A stretch of DNA of 64,000 nt from Arachis hypogaea (taxonomy: Eukaryota; Streptophyta; Magnoliopsida; Fabales; Fabaceae). Position numbers and translations under genes: made by a program. The stretch lies in the NCBI RefSeq assembly GCF_003086295.3, contig NC_092053.1, forward strand, positions 84,257,671-84,321,670, written 5' to 3'. Below, piece after piece: positions 11,676 through 23,179 of this stretch (the stretch's first letter is position 1; the number at the start of each line of letters is the position of its first letter). Under the pieces are notes generated by a model. The model did not search any database, was not told the origin of the DNA, and saw nothing but the letters and a program-made list of their open reading frames with translations.

Positions 11676-12827
11676 ATGGCACCAAAGGCCAGAGAAACCT
11701 CTAGAACGAGAAAAGGGAAGGTAATTGCTTCCACCTCTGAGTCATGGGAGATGGAGAGATTCATCTCTAAGGTCCATCAAGACCACTTCTATGAAGTTGT
11801 GGCCAAGAAGAAAGTGATCCCTGAGGTTCCTTTCAAACTCAAAAAGAATGAGTATCCAGAGATCCAACTTGAGATCCAAAGAAGAGGTTGGGAAGTCCTC
11901 ACCAACCCCATTCAATAAGTCAGGATCTTAATGGTTCAAGAGTTCTATGCAAACGCATGGGTCACTAGAAACCATGATCAAAGTGTGAACCCAAACCCAA
12001 AGAATTGGCTCACCATGGTTCGGGGGAAATACTTAGATTTCAGTCCGGAAAATGTAAGGTTGGCATTCAACTTACCAATGATGGAAGAGAACGCACGCCC
12101 CTACACTAGAAGAGTCAACTTTGATCAAAGGTTGGACCAAGTCCTCATGGACATATGTGTGGAAGGAGCTCAACGGAAAATTGGCTCAAAAGGTAAGCCG
12201 GTTCAACTAAGAAGGCTTGACCTCAAACCAGTAGCTAGAGGATGGTTGGAGTTCATTCAACGCTCAATCATTCCTACTAGCAACCGGTCTGAAGTTACTA
12301 TAGACTGGGCCATCATGATCCATAGCATCATGATTGGGGAGGAAGTGGAAGTTCATGAGATTATACCTCAAGAACTCTACAAGGTGGCTGACAAGTCATC
12401 CAACTTGGCAAGGTTAGCCTTTCCTCACCTCATTTTCCACCTCTGCAATTCGGCTGGGATTGACATAGAGGGAGACATCCTCATTGAAGAGGACAAGCCC
12501 ATCACTATGAAAAGGATGGAGCAAACAAGAGAGCATGGACCTCAACATGAGCATGAGGAGATTCCTCACCATGAAATCCCTGAGATGCCTCAAGGGATGC
12601 ACTTTCCTCCACAAAACTATTGGGAACAAATCAACACTTCCCTATGTGAATTAAGTTCCAACATGGGACAACTAAGGATGGAGCACCAAGAGCATTCCAT
12701 CATCCTCTATGAAATTAGAGAAGATCAAAGAGCTATGAGGGAGGAACAACAAAGACAAGGAAGAGATATAGAGGAGCTCAAAAGCACCATTGGTTCTTCA
12801 AGAAGAGGAAGACGCCACCCTTACTAA
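11676..12827 (+). pseudogene. ORF2 of element B, putative plant transposon protein family
   Basis: A frame of about 383 codons runs from ATG 11676 to TAA 12827, broken by one in-frame TAA at 11916-11918. The protein has a basic N-terminus (MAPKARETSRTRKGK), a motif RRGWEVLTNP, the block VQEFYANAWV near residues 86-95 and VRGKYLDFSPENVRLAFNLP. After a central domain it has an acidic, His- and Gln-rich coiled tail. The RGWE...VxEFYAN...VRGK layout matches, from memory, the plant family often labelled putative plant transposon protein, found downstream of pol in Athila-like elements. The reaction is unknown. It lies in the env position between integrase and the 3' LTR. Divergent relatives are at 15602-16668 (minus) and 45688-47133 (plus). 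Confidence 0.7.
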
Positions 12828-13965
12828 GGTGGACTCATTCCTTAATCTCCTTGTTTATTTATTTTACTATTTTTCGATTACTATGCTTTATGTTTATGTC
12901 TTCATGATCATTAGTATTTAAATGTTTATGACTTAAAGTTATGAATGTCCTATGAATCCATCACCTCTCTTAAATGAAAAATGTTTTAATTACAAAAGAA
13001 CAAGAAGTACATGGTTTCGAATTCATCCTTGAAACTAGTTTAATTATCTTGATATGGTGACAATACTTTTTGTTTTCTAAATGAATGCTTGAACAGTGCA
13101 TATGTCTTTTGAAGTTGTTGTTTAAGAATGTTAAATATGTTGGCTCTTGAAAGAATGATGATAAGGAGAAATTTTACTTGATAATATGAAAAATCAAAAA
13201 ATTGAATATTGAAGCAAGAAAAAGCAGTTAATACAGAAAGCTTGCAAAAAAAAAATACAAAAAAAAAATAGAAAGAAAAAGAAAAAGCAAGCAGAAAAAG
13301 CCAAAAGCTCTTAAAACCAAAAGGCAAGAGCAAAAAGCCAATAGCCCTTAAAACCAAAAGGCAAGGGTAATAAAAAGGATCCCAAGGCTTTGAGCATCAG
13401 TGGATAGGAGGGCCTAAAGGAATAAAATCCTGGCCTAAGCGGCTAAACCAAGTTGTCCCTAACCATGTGCTTGTGGCGTGAAGGTGTCAAGTGAAAACTT
13501 GAGACTGAGTGGTTAAAGTCAAGGTCCAAAGCAAAATAAGAGTGTGCTTAAGAACCCTGGACAGCTCTAATTGGGGACTTTAGCAAAGCTGAGTCCCAAT
13601 CTGAAAAGGTTCACCCAATTATGTGTCTGTGGCATTTATGTATCCGGTGGTAATACTGGAAAACAAAGTGCTTAGGGCCACGGCCAAGACTCATAAAGTA
13701 GCTGTGTTCAAGAATCAACATACTGAACTAGAAGAATCAATAACACTATCTGAACTCTGAGTTCCTATAGATGCCAATCATTCTGAACTTCAATGGATAG
13801 AGTGAGATGCTAAAACTATTCAAGAGGCAAAAAAGCTACAAGTCCCGCTCATCTGATTGGAGCTAAGTTGCATTGATATTTTGGAATTTATAGTATATTC
13901 TCTTCTTTTTATCCTATTTGATTTTCAGTTGCTTGGGGACAAACAACAATTTAAGTTTGGTGTTG
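12828..13965 (+). other. 3' untranslated region of element B with paired module
   Basis: There is no gene. It contains a tandem duplication of about 38 bp (13291-13366, core CTTAAAACCAAAAGGCAAG). Two copies of a module with core TGTGYYTGTGGYRT lie at 13465-13479 and 13621-13636, the second followed by GTGCTTAGGGCCACGG. A run TTTAAGTTTGGTGTTG ends directly at the LTR start. The same arrangement is found in reverse in element G (59143-58975). Confidence 0.65.
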
Positions 13966-14340
13966 TGATGAGTGGATAATTTATACGCTTTTTGGCATTG
14001 TTTTTACATAGTATTCAGTATGATTTGGTTAGTTTTTAGTATATTTTTATTAGTTTTTAATTAAAATTCACATTTCTGGATTTTACTATGAGTTTGTGTA
14101 TTTTTCTGTGATTTCAGGTAATTTCCGGCTGAAATTGAGGGACTTAAGCAAAAATCAGATTCAGAGGTTGACGAAGGACTATAGATGTTGTTGGATTCTG
14201 ACCTCTCTGCACTCAAAGTGAATTTTCTGGAGCTACCGAACTCCAAATAGTGCGCTCCTAATTGCGTTGGAAAGTAGACATCCAGGGCTTTCCAGAAATA
14301 TATAATAGTTCATACTTTGAATAAGGATTGACGACGTAAA

Positions 14341-14450
14341 CTGGCGTTCAACGCCAGTTCCATGCTGCATTCTGGAGTCAAACGCCAGAAACAGGTTGCA
14401 AAGTGGAGTTCAACGACAGAAACAGGCTACAAACTGGCATTCAACTCCAA
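14341..14450. repeat. GGCGTTnAACGCC palindrome array in LTR I-1
   Basis: The first unit is a perfect ACTGGCGTTCAACGCCAGT palindrome. Three decayed units follow at about 35-base spacing, separated by spacers of the type AAACAGGTTGCAAAGT. Similar arrays are in the other family I LTRs. Confidence 0.75.
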
Positions 14451-14566
14451 AAGAAGCCTCTACACGTGTAAAGCTCAATGCTCAGCCCAAGCACACACCA
14501 AGTGGGTCCCGGAAGTGGATTTCTGCATTATTTACTTATTTCTGTAAACCCTAGTAACTAGTTTAG

Positions 14567-14574
14567 TATAAATA
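14567..14574 (+). promoter_or_regulatory. TATA box of LTR I-1
   Basis: TATAAATA in the context AGTATAAATAGGACTT, after the palindrome array. LTR I-4 has CATAAATA at the matching place (61179-61186). Transcription would be expected to start about 30 bases downstream. Confidence 0.55.
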
Positions 14575-15574
14575 GGACTTGTTACTATTGTATTTACATC
14601 TTTTGGACGTTTAGTTCTTAGATCATGGGGGCTGGCCACTCGGCCATGCCTGAACCTTTCACTTTTGTATTTTTCAACAGTAGATTTTCTACACACCATA
14701 GATTAAGGTGTGGAGCTCTGCTATTCCTCAAAGATTAATGCAAGTACTACTGTTTTTCTATTCAATTCAACTTATTTCGCTTCTAAGATATTCATTCGTA
14801 CTTCAATATGATGGATGTGATGATCGTGACAGTCATCATCATTCTCAACTTATGAACGCATGCCTGACAACCACTTTCGTTCTACCTTAGATTGAATGGA
14901 TATCTCTTGGATATCTAATACAGGGGACCGAGTCTGAGCTATTAGAGTCTTCATGGTATAAGTTAGAACCATGGATGGCCATTCTTGAGATCCGAAAAGT
15001 CTAAACCTTGTCTGTGGTATTCCGAGTAGGATCTGGGAAGGGATGGCTGTGACGAGCTTCAAACTCGCGAGTGCTGGGCGTAGTGACAGACGTAAAAGTA
15101 TAGTAAATCCTATTCCAGTATGATCGAGAATCGACAGATGATTAGCCATGCAGTGACAGTGCATTGGATCTTTTTCACAGGAGGATGGAATGTAGCCATT
15201 GACAACGGTGATGCCCTACATAAAGCTTGCCATGGAAATGAGTAGGATTGATTGGATGAAGACAGCAGGAAAGCAGAGATCAGAGGAACGAAAGAATTTC
15301 TATACGCTTATCTGAAATTCTCACGAATGAATTACATAAGTATCTCTATCCTAGTTATATTCTATTTGTCTTTTATTTATCACTTTATAAAACTATTTGA
15401 ATCCGCCTGACTGAGATTTACAAGGTGACCATAGCTTGCTTCAAGCTGACAATCTCCGTGGGATCGACCCTTACTCACGTAAGGTTTATTACTTGGACGA
15501 CCCAGTGCACTTGCTGGTTAGTTGTACGAAGTTGTGAAACAGATATAAGATCATGATCGTGCGTATTGAGTTTT

Positions 15575-15592
15575 TAGCGCCGTTACCAAGGA
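15575..15592 (+). other. Decayed PBS-like sequence inside LTR I-1
   Basis: AGTTTTTAGCGCCGTTACCA resembles the true family I primer site and its left flank (AGTTTTTGGCGCCGTTGCC at 62235-62253). It lies about 25 bases before the LTR end. The same duplicate is in LTR I-4 but not in LTRs I-2 and I-3. Confidence 0.6.
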
Positions 15593-15601
15593 ATGGAATG
15601 A

Positions 15602-16668
15602 TCAAGATTTCGCACACCAGCGCTCTCTCATTTTAGCTTTGTGTTCCTGCCGATCCAACCTTTCGAGTATCTGATGGAGCAGTTGGTCTGTTGTAGGTGA
15701 TTGTGGTGTTGAAGAAGGAATATCTTCAACCGGTTTAGTCTGATGGCTTGTGGCAGTTGGTGGAGGTTTGATGTATTTCCCGTTAAGGACATACTGATCA
15801 TCCCGTGGAAGCATGGCTTCGGTGTCCCCAGCTCTGTAGGAGACTTCGGCTGCTGAGACAAGATCTGAGACCAAGGTGGGAAAAGGTAAGTTGCCCGTAA
15901 TTTGTACGTGTCCCATGGCATTCCGGATGTGTCTTGGTAGGTTCAGAAGTTGGTCTGTAAGGATGCACCATAGTAGAATGGCCATGTCCGCAGTGAAGGA
16001 GGACTCGTGAGTGCTCGGAAAGATGTAATGGGACATGATCTGTGCCCATACGCGAGCCTCCAAGGTAAGTGCTGAAGCCGATATTTCCTTAGGGCGGGTA
16101 CGATGGTATCCGTAGATCCAGCGGCTGCCAGGTAGTGCGATAACTCTGAGAACGGCGTCCCAGTTAAATTGGTACATCTGGCGCTTGAGTGCGGCTTCTT
16201 GAAAGGCGTTCAAACCTTTTGGAATAGGGGGAAGACCTAGAGCTCTTTGAATGGCCTCTTCTGTAATGGGGACTTACTTCTGACGGACAAAGATAGACTG
16301 CAGGGTTGGCAGGTGGAAGTTGGAGTAGAACTCGACTACCCAAGAAAGATTAACCTGCCTCGGTTGTCTCTGTAGGAACCCCATTGTCTTTGTGCAATTT
16401 GCGGCTCAACAAAGGTAGCAATATGGTTTGGGAGAAGAAGAAGGTATTCGTTGTTGTAGCTCCTTTCTGCCAGGATGGGGAACATCTGCTCACAGTAGCG
16501 ATTAGGAAATCGCACAGTGTCCTTTACAGGGAAGAGGGTTCTGCCACTAATGCTCTTTGTTGTGGGCTTTACTGTAGTTGAAGAGGGTTCTGCCACTAAT
16601 GCTCTCTTTGTTCCTCTTTTTGCTGGTTGTTTGGGAGTAGCCTTCCCCTTTCCTTTCTTGGTGGCCAT
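15602..16668 (-). pseudogene. ORF2 of element F, broken
   Basis: The start ATG is at 16668 (MATKKGKGKATPKQ), directly after TATCAGG, a good 3' splice site. The frame carries FPNRYCEQMFPILAERSYN and then shifts near 16336. It continues from about 16330 as NLSWVVEFYSNFHLP and, from 16213, NWDAVLRVIALPGSRW and HYIFPSTHESSFTADMAILL, with a stop near 16268. This is clearly the same family as the ORF2 at 45688 (FANRYCELKYPTFANS; WVREFYWNYYLT; NYVMPSTHETKIPVAMITLL). The C-terminus is cut at 15620 by LTR I-1, and the last residues are read from that LTR. Function is unknown; the env-like position downstream of integrase is as expected for Athila elements. Confidence 0.75.
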
Positions 16669-17460
16669 CCTGATAAAGGGAAGAGGAAGGAAATTAAGTT
16701 CAAAGAGAAAGAGCAAGGAAGAGGGTTGTAGGAGTGATAATCAATGCACGGTAAAGAGGATGTCCTTAACACATGGTCATGACTACATGTGAAAAGGTCA
16801 TCAATGGAGATATAGCAAGTGCATATTAGGACAATTAAATGCAAGAGGTTTATTGGCATGGAGGCAAAGGCATGAGGAACATAGATCAAGCATTCAATGT
16901 CCAAGTTAGGTTACCAAGTCTTTCAAACAAACAATTTGTTTGTAATAACAATTATATTTAAGTAATAAAATATAAAAAAGGGTTTTGTGAAAAGCAAGCA
17001 TTGAATAGTAGAGTAACGTAGAAAAGTGCATAATGCCATATAGGATTTTTCACAAACACATAGCATGCATGATAATTAAGGTATAGAAAGTATTAAATTG
17101 AACATGCAAGCAACCCTTTAAAAAGTAATATATAATTGCCAAACAAATTTACAACAATCCATAAGCATATAATGAGAAATAATGACTCAAATAAATTTTT
17201 AACACCACGTAAAAAGGAAAAAGAAAGAAAAAGAAAATATGAATAACGAAAGTAAAAAGAAAAGAAAAGAAGATAACATATAAAAATAAGAAGAAAAATA
17301 GAAAAGTAAGGAGGGAAGAAGAAAAGAAAACCTTGTTAATGGAGGTGAGAGAGAGAGAGAGAGAGAGAGTAGAAAGTGAGAAAGAAGGAAGAAATAAGGA
17401 GGGAAAAGAGGAAATAGGATTTGGGTAAAAGAAAGATAAGATAATTGGCAAATCAGGGAA
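16669..17460 (-). other. Leader and possible intron upstream of F ORF2
   Basis: There is no gene. On the minus strand this region is strongly pyrimidine-rich with a (GA)n microsatellite on the plus strand at 17347-17369. It ends in CTTTATCAG directly before the ORF2 start. A possible 5' splice site AACAAG/GTTTTC lies near 17325. The matching region of element III has the same organisation, suggesting a 5' UTR intron. Splicing is inferred only. Confidence 0.4.
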
Positions 17461-17465
17461 GCTGT

Positions 17466-17990
17466 GCGGTGCAAGCGACGCGGCCGCGTGGGGCACGCGG
17501 TCACGCGAATTACGCTTATGATAATTGATGCAGTCGCCTTAGTCACGCGGTCGCGTGACCCATTTCATGCTTCTGGCGCGAGGGTAGCCTCGCACTCGCA
17601 CAACTCTCTGTTTGAAAGTTTATTTTTACCAAATCTAGAGTGACGTGATCGCGTGGGGCAAGCGATCACGTGAGTGGCCATGAGAAGGGTATGACGCGGT
17701 CGCGTCGGTCACACGGCCGCGTGGGAAGGATTGTGCGTTCAGCACCACTCTAGCACAACTTTCGGTCGTGCACCCTTTTGACGTCGAATTCCAGGGCACG
17801 CGGTCCCGTGGGGCACGCAGTCGCGTGGGAGGTCAATGTTCCCATGTGACGCGGACGCATCGGTGACGCAGTCGCGTGGGGCGTTTTGTGCCACTGGCAT
17901 GCCTCCAGCCACGCTCTTGCGTGACTCTCCGTTTCTTTTATTAGTCTCTCCCAACACCTGCGACGTGGACGCGTCAATGAGGCGGTCGCG
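17466..17990. repeat. ACGCGGYCGCGT palindrome array in element F
   Basis: There are many units of the type GACGCGGYCGCGTG and CACGCGGTCGCGTGG, in pairs separated by a few bases such as GGGC or GGTC. The array lies between the post-pol hairpin (18120) and ORF2. The same relative position holds a similar array in element III (43848-44312), and LTR III carries the same words. Confidence 0.75.
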
Positions 17991-18119
17991 TCGCATGAAA
18001 AATTATTTTTTTTTTTTAAATAAAAGTATGTAAATGCAGATTCACGAAATGTACTAATAAAGAGAAGAGTTATTGAATAGAAAAAAAACTAAGAATAAAG
18101 AAAAGAACAATCATACCAT

Positions 18120-18137
18120 GGTGGGTTGTCTCCCACC
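18120..18137 (-). ncRNA. Conserved post-pol hairpin, element F
   Basis: The minus strand reads GGTGGG-AGACAA-CCCACC, a perfect 6-bp stem with a 6-base loop, about 45 bases after the integrase stop and preceded by GTGCTA. Hairpins with the same loop pattern but changed stems are at 31840, 43681, 51941 and 60653. Nothing in the sequence shows its role; it could act in RNA export, splicing or translation. Confidence 0.6.
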
Positions 18138-18180
18138 TAGCACTTTGCTTTAACGTCCGTAAGTTGGACGCTCCACTAGC

Positions 18181-19540
18181 TCAGGCTTCGGCTATGTGGG
18201 GATCTTCCAAGAGGAAGATCTTGAACTCCTTGTTTTTCTTCAGCTTATCGCCATGGTACAGCTTTAAACGATGTCCATTAACCTTGATAAGTTCAGAGCT
18301 TGAAGGATGGCTTAGGTGGTAAACTCGTATGGTTCGGCCTTCTCTACTCTGTATGGACCTTCCCATCTTGATCTCAACTTGCCTGGCATGAGCCTTAGTC
18401 GAGACTTGTAAAGGAGGACTAAGTCCCCAGGTTGGAACTCTTTTCTCTTGATGTGCTGATCATGTACAGCCTTCATCTTCTCCTTGTACAGTCTTGAGTT
18501 CTCATAAGCTTCTAGGCGAAGGCTTTCCAGTTCTTGCAGTTGCAACTTCCTTTCAGCTCCGGCTTTCTCAATTCCCATGTTGCACTCTTTTACTGCCCAA
18601 AAGGCTTTGTGCTCTACTTCAACAGGGAGATGACAAGCTTTTCCATAAACTAAGCGGAAAGGGCTCATCCCAATGGGTGTTTTGTATGCGGTTCTGTATA
18701 CCCAGAGTGCATCTTGTAGTCTGGTGCTCCAATCTCTTCTATGAGGTTTGACTATCTTCTGTTAGATACATTTTATCTCTCTGTTTGACACCTCGGCTTG
18801 CCCATTAGTCTGAATATGGTAGGCTATTGCAACCTTATGAATTATTCCATGCTTCTTCATTAATCCTGTTAGTCTCCTGTTACAAAAATGGGTGCCTTTA
18901 TCGCTCACAATTGTTCGTGGTGATCCAAAGCGACAAATAATATGGTTTCTCACAAAGGAAACAACAGTGTTAGCATCATCAGTGCGGGTAGGAATTGCTT
19001 CCACCCATTTGGAAACGTAATCCACAGCTAACAATATATAAAAATAACCATTAGAATTTGGAAATGGACCCATGAAATCAATGCCCCAAACATCAAAAAT
19101 TTCACAGAAAAGCATAATTTGTTGAGGCATCCCATCCCTCTTGGATATATTACCAAATTTTTGGCATGGAAAACAAGATCTACAAAATTCAGCAGCGTCT
19201 CTAAAAAATGTAGGCCACCAGAATCCACAGTCTAAGATTTTTCTAGCTGTTCTTTGAGGGCCAAAATGTCCTCCACTCTCAGATGAGTGACAGGCCAAAA
19301 TGTCCTCTACATCTCCATAAATATGGGTCATCCCATATATAATATTTAGACTCGCTTTTCAGCTTGTCTCTTTGATGCTTAGAATAGTTTGGAGGAAAGG
19401 TGCGGCTAACTAGATAATTAGCTACAGGTGCATACCAAGGCACTACCTCAGATACTGCTTGCAGGTTATCAAATGGAAAATTATCAGCTATAGGAGTGGG
19501 GTCATCTGTAATGTGCTTAAGGCGACTTAAATGATCTGCC
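18181..19540 (-). pseudogene. Integrase of element F, frameshifted
   Basis: Integrase joins the cDNA to host DNA. The N-terminal part ([28 protein letters not shown]) is followed near 19300 by a small deletion and frameshift. Then come a zinc-binding region (CHSSESGGH ... CRSCFPC) and a catalytic core with all three acidic residues: Asp in WGIDFMGPF (19079), Asp in VSDKGTHFCN (18902) and Glu in NGQAEVSNRE (18794), with DD35E spacing. A stop follows at 18762. The C-terminal part ([29 protein letters not shown]) shifts frame once more near 18315 and ends at 18181. It cannot be active as it stands. Confidence 0.9.
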
Positions 19541-20928
19541 ACTAAATTCTGGTTACCACTCCTATCCTTAATTTCTAAATCAAATTCTTGTAATAGCAGT
19601 ATCCAACGTATAAGAATTGGTTTGGACTCCATTTTAGCTAATAGATACTTTAGAGCTGCGTGGTATGAGTACACTACTACCTTCGTACCAAGTAAATAGG
19701 CTCAGAATTTATCTAGAGCAAAGACAATAGCAAAAAGCTCTTTCTCGGTAGTAGTGTAATTGGACTGAGCGGCATCTAAAGTTTTAGACGCGTAAGCAAT
19801 AACAAAAGGGTCCTTACCTTCACTCTAAGTCAGTGCTGCTCCTACTGCATGATTGGAGGCGTCGCACATTATTTCAAATGGCTGACTCCAGTCTGGTCCT
19901 CTCACAATTGAAGCTTGAGTCAGGGCGGTCTTCAGCTTATCAAACGCTTGTTTGCAATTATCACTGAACTCGAACTCAATATCTTTCTGCAGTAGCTTGG
20001 ATAAGGGAAGTGCTACCTTACTAAAGTCCTTAATGAATCTCTTGTAAAAACCTGTATGGCCAAGGAACGAACAGACTTTCCTCACAGAAGAGGGGTAAGG
20101 TAAACTAGAAATAACATCCACCTTTGCTGGATCTACAGAAATGCCAGTATTAGACACAACATGTCCCAGTACAATACCTTCTTTTACCATAAAGTGACAT
20201 TTTTCAAAATTTAATACAAGGTTTGTACTGACACATCTATCTAATACTCTAGATAATCCATCTAAGCAAAGGCTAAAGGAATCGCCATATACACTAAAAT
20301 CATCCATAAAAGCTTCCATACAGTCCTCAATAAGATCAGAGAAAAGACTCATCATGCACCTTTGGAAGGTAGCTGGTGCATTGCACAAGCCAAAGGGCAT
20401 TCTCCTTTAAGCATAAGTCCCAAAAGGACATGTAAAAGTGGTCTTTTCCTGATCCTCGGGAGCTATATGAATTTGGAAATAACCTGTGTAACCATCTAAA
20501 AAACAATAATGCGATTTACCTGACAGGCGATCCAGCATTTGATCAATGAATGAAAGAGGATAGTGATCCTTATGAGTGGCCTGGTTGAGGCGTCTGTAAT
20601 CAATGCAGACCCTCCAGGCATTCTGAACTCTGGTTGCCATGAGCTCTCCGTGCTCATTCTTCACTGTAGTGACTCCAGACTTCTTGGGCCCCACTTGTAC
20701 TGGGCTTACCCATTCACTGTATGAGATGGGATAGATGATATCTGCCTCTAGTAGTCTGGTCACTTCCTTCTTGACAACCTCTAAGATAGTGGGCTTTAGT
20801 CTTCTCTGAGGTTGACGGACAGGTTTTGCTCCCCCTTCTAAAAATATCCTATGCTCACAGACTTGAGGGTTGATGCCTACTATGTCTGCCAAACTCCAAC
20901 CAATTGCCTTCTTGTGCATCCTCAGCAC
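19541..20928 (-). pseudogene. Reverse transcriptase-RNase H of element F
   Basis: RT copies element RNA into DNA and RNase H degrades the RNA strand. Visible RT blocks are RVCIDYRRLNQATHKDHYPL, FLDGYTGYFQI, MPFGLCNAPATFQRC and the active-site motif FMDDFSVYG (first Asp codon at 20304). The frame has a TAA at about 20404 just before MPFGLCN and another stop near 19825. RNase H blocks are [29 protein letters not shown] and [11 protein letters not shown]. In elements D and E the last block has [10 protein letters not shown], so a catalytic Asp has become Tyr here. All parts share one reading frame with gag and protease upstream, as is usual for Athila elements. Confidence 0.92.
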
Positions 20929-20988
20929 ACTAAGTAACTACTCCTCCTATTGAGAAGTGAGTTCCCTTGCAATGATAACTGGAAACTT

Positions 20989-21669
20989 CTACTCGTCTTC
21001 AAGGTAAGCATATTTGAGGTGTGGAGGAAGGGGTTTTAATTCCAACTTCTGATCATGGTCAGGCTCTGGGTTGTCTGGAGCTGGTGACAATGGTAAAGTA
21101 CTGTCATTGTCCTTTGAGAATGTCCCCACACTTGGACCTTGTCCTATGTACTTCTCTTCAAATTCCTCCTGGTGAACTTCAGCCACGGTTTCATCTATAA
21201 AGTCACACTGGAGGATAGAATGATCCTCCAGAGGATGCTTCATAACTCCATTCAGATTGAAGACTACTACTCGGCCATCTATTTCAAAAGAGTATGTTCC
21301 TGAAAAAGCATCTAATTTGAACTTCGAGGTCTTTAGGAATGGTCTTCCGAGTAGGATTGATGATGGCTTCTCTGAGTCATTTTGGGGCATCTCCAGGATA
21401 TAAAAATCAATGGAAAATGTGAGCCCCTTAATGCCCACTAATACATCTTCAGCAACTCCAGCCACTGTAATAATGCTTTTATCTGCTAACACAAAACGAG
21501 CTGCCGACCTTTTTAAGGGAGGGAGCCTCAAAATATCATATATAGATAAAGGCATTATACTCTTGCATGCTCCTAAATCATACATGCAGTTAGAAAATAC
21601 TACACCACCAATAGTACAATTAACCATACATGGACTTGGGTCACTACACTTTTCAGGTAAACCTCCCAT
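20989..21669 (-). pseudogene. Aspartic protease of element F
   Basis: This retropepsin-like protease would cut the polyprotein. The active site is YDLGACKSIMPLS (Asp codon at 21579), followed by the flap region and ILLGRPFLKTSKFKLD. The segment is preceded by MGGLPEKCSDPSPCMVNCTIGG. It is in frame with gag, separated by a nonsense codon at 21722-21724. The segment ends with a stop at 20989 and an acidic linker to RT. Confidence 0.85.
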
Positions 21670-22636
21670 TAAAGCAGATATGGAACTACCTAAAGGAATA
21701 GTTTCTAATTCATTAATTTTGTCTTAATGTATACATAAATCTTTTAGAAACTTTGCATATTTAGGTACCTGTTGAATAACATCAAAAAGAGGAACAATTA
21801 CCTCAACCTTTTTGAATATCTCTACCATTTTAGGATCAGGTTCCAGCTGCTTCCTGGGCTTTCTTGCAAGGTGTGGAAATGGAATGAGAGTGGTGTCTTC
21901 TGCAGTGTCTGCGCCCTTTGGTGCTTCCTCCTGTGGTTGAACTTCTTCTTTTTCATCTATGTCCTGTATGTCCTCTTCCTCTTCAACATTTTCTATTTCC
22001 ACTACCTCTTCAGCTGAGGCGTGTTCTCGTGGGCTTGGCTTCTCCTGATTTCTCTCCTGCAGTGTGGTTCTGGACCTTAGGGTGATGGCATTAATGCCAC
22101 CCTTTGGATTGGGTAATGGTTGAGAGGGGATTCCACTGGAGCTCAAGGGCTGGTTATTGGAGTTATTCATTGATCCAATCTGTGAGACAAGAGCTTGCAG
22201 GGTAGAGTTCAGACCATTTAGTGTAGTATAAAGGTTATTTTCCATGGTCTATTATCTTCGATCAATAGATTGTAGTAAGTCGTCATTAGAAGATGAGGAA
22301 GGATAAGTAAGTTGAGAGGTCTGCTGTTGGTTATTCTGTGGTCCTTGGGATTGCCTCAGGTGAGGTGCTCTGTAGGGCTGGTTCTGGTTCTGCTGCCTAT
22401 TGTTATTATTATTCCACCTCTGATTTCCCTGATTGTCTTTGCCTCCTCTGTTGTTGTTGTCCCTCCAATTCTGGTTAGAATTGTCTTGCCATCCATGGAT
22501 GTAATTGCCACCTTGATTGTACCCTTGGTTAGGGCGATCATAGAAGTTATGAGTGGCTGCCACGGTGTTATCTTCTTACTGGAGCTGCGGACATTTATCA
22601 GTATAATGGCTATAATCAGCACAGATTCTGTAAACT
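21670..22636 (-). pseudogene. C-terminal half of gag, element F
   Basis: The surviving gag starts at a fusion point near 22636. It includes a zinc-knuckle-like motif with one Cys replaced ([11 protein letters not shown], about 22625-22590), then an Asn/Gln-rich stretch (22563-22330), INAITLRSRTTL, a Glu-rich region and FDVIQQVPKYAKFLKDL before protease. In-frame stops occur at about 22252-22247 (two in a row) and 21722. The capsid part is lost, because the sequence upstream belongs to the integrase of element E. Confidence 0.85.
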
Positions 22637-23179
22637 CTCTGAAATCAATTTTTTCATTTGCACCTTGCTGTACTCTTTGGGTATGAATCTCACAGCTTTA
22701 TAGTTTATAATGTCTGCAAACCATGGTACTTCCTGAATGGCAAAGAGTTGCTCATTCGGGAAGGTTTCAGAGATCTCAATAGGAGGGAGGGATGCTCCTA
22801 CTACCGGTTCTATTCGGGACAGGTGATCTGCTATTTGGTTCTCTGTCCATTTTCTGTCTCTTATTTCTATATCAAACTCTTGCAGAAGCAACACCCATCT
22901 TATGAGTCTGGGTTTTGAATCCTACTTTGTGAGGAGATATTTTAGAGCAGCATGGTCAGTATACAGAATCACTTTTGATCCTACTAAATAAGATCTGAAC
23001 TTGTCAATGGCATAAACCACTGCAAGTAACTCCTTTTCTGTGGTTGTGTAATTCTTCTGTGCATCATTTAAAACACGGCTAGCGTAATAAATGACATGCA
23101 GAAGCTTGTTATGCCTCTGTCCCAATACTGCACCAATGGCATGGTCACTGGCATCACACATTAGTTCGAATGGTAATGT
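22637..23179 (-). pseudogene. RNase H and N-terminal integrase of element E
   Basis: RNase H motifs are [33 protein letters not shown] and [12 protein letters not shown]. An in-frame TAG near 22922 follows LLTK. The integrase linker (IADHLSRIE ... [13 protein letters not shown]) and the first integrase helix ([17 protein letters not shown]) follow. The sequence then switches at about 22631-22643 into the zinc-knuckle of element F gag. The catalytic core of integrase is therefore missing. Confidence 0.9.

Larger units (their letters stand above)
13966..15619 (+). mobile_element. Family I LTR (I-1), 3' LTR of element B
   Basis: It starts TGATGAGTGGATAATTTATA and ends GCACACCA, and is preceded by the PPT-like tract at 13951-13965. 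It carries the GGCGTTnAACGCC array, a TATAAATA box at 14567-14574 and, near its end, a PBS-like sequence at 15575. It lies inside the C-terminal coding part of the reverse ORF2 of element F; GCGCT at 15620-15624 would be the right target duplication. The left partner is lost because element B is truncated at 11389. Confidence 0.8.

Noticed and set aside
13040..13357. 105-residue Phe-rich ORF
   Set aside because: It is the antisense reading of an A-rich 3' UTR tract of element B.
17149..17546. Ser/Phe/Leu-rich ORFs on the minus strand
   Set aside because: They arise from the pyrimidine-rich ORF2 leader and (GA)n microsatellite.
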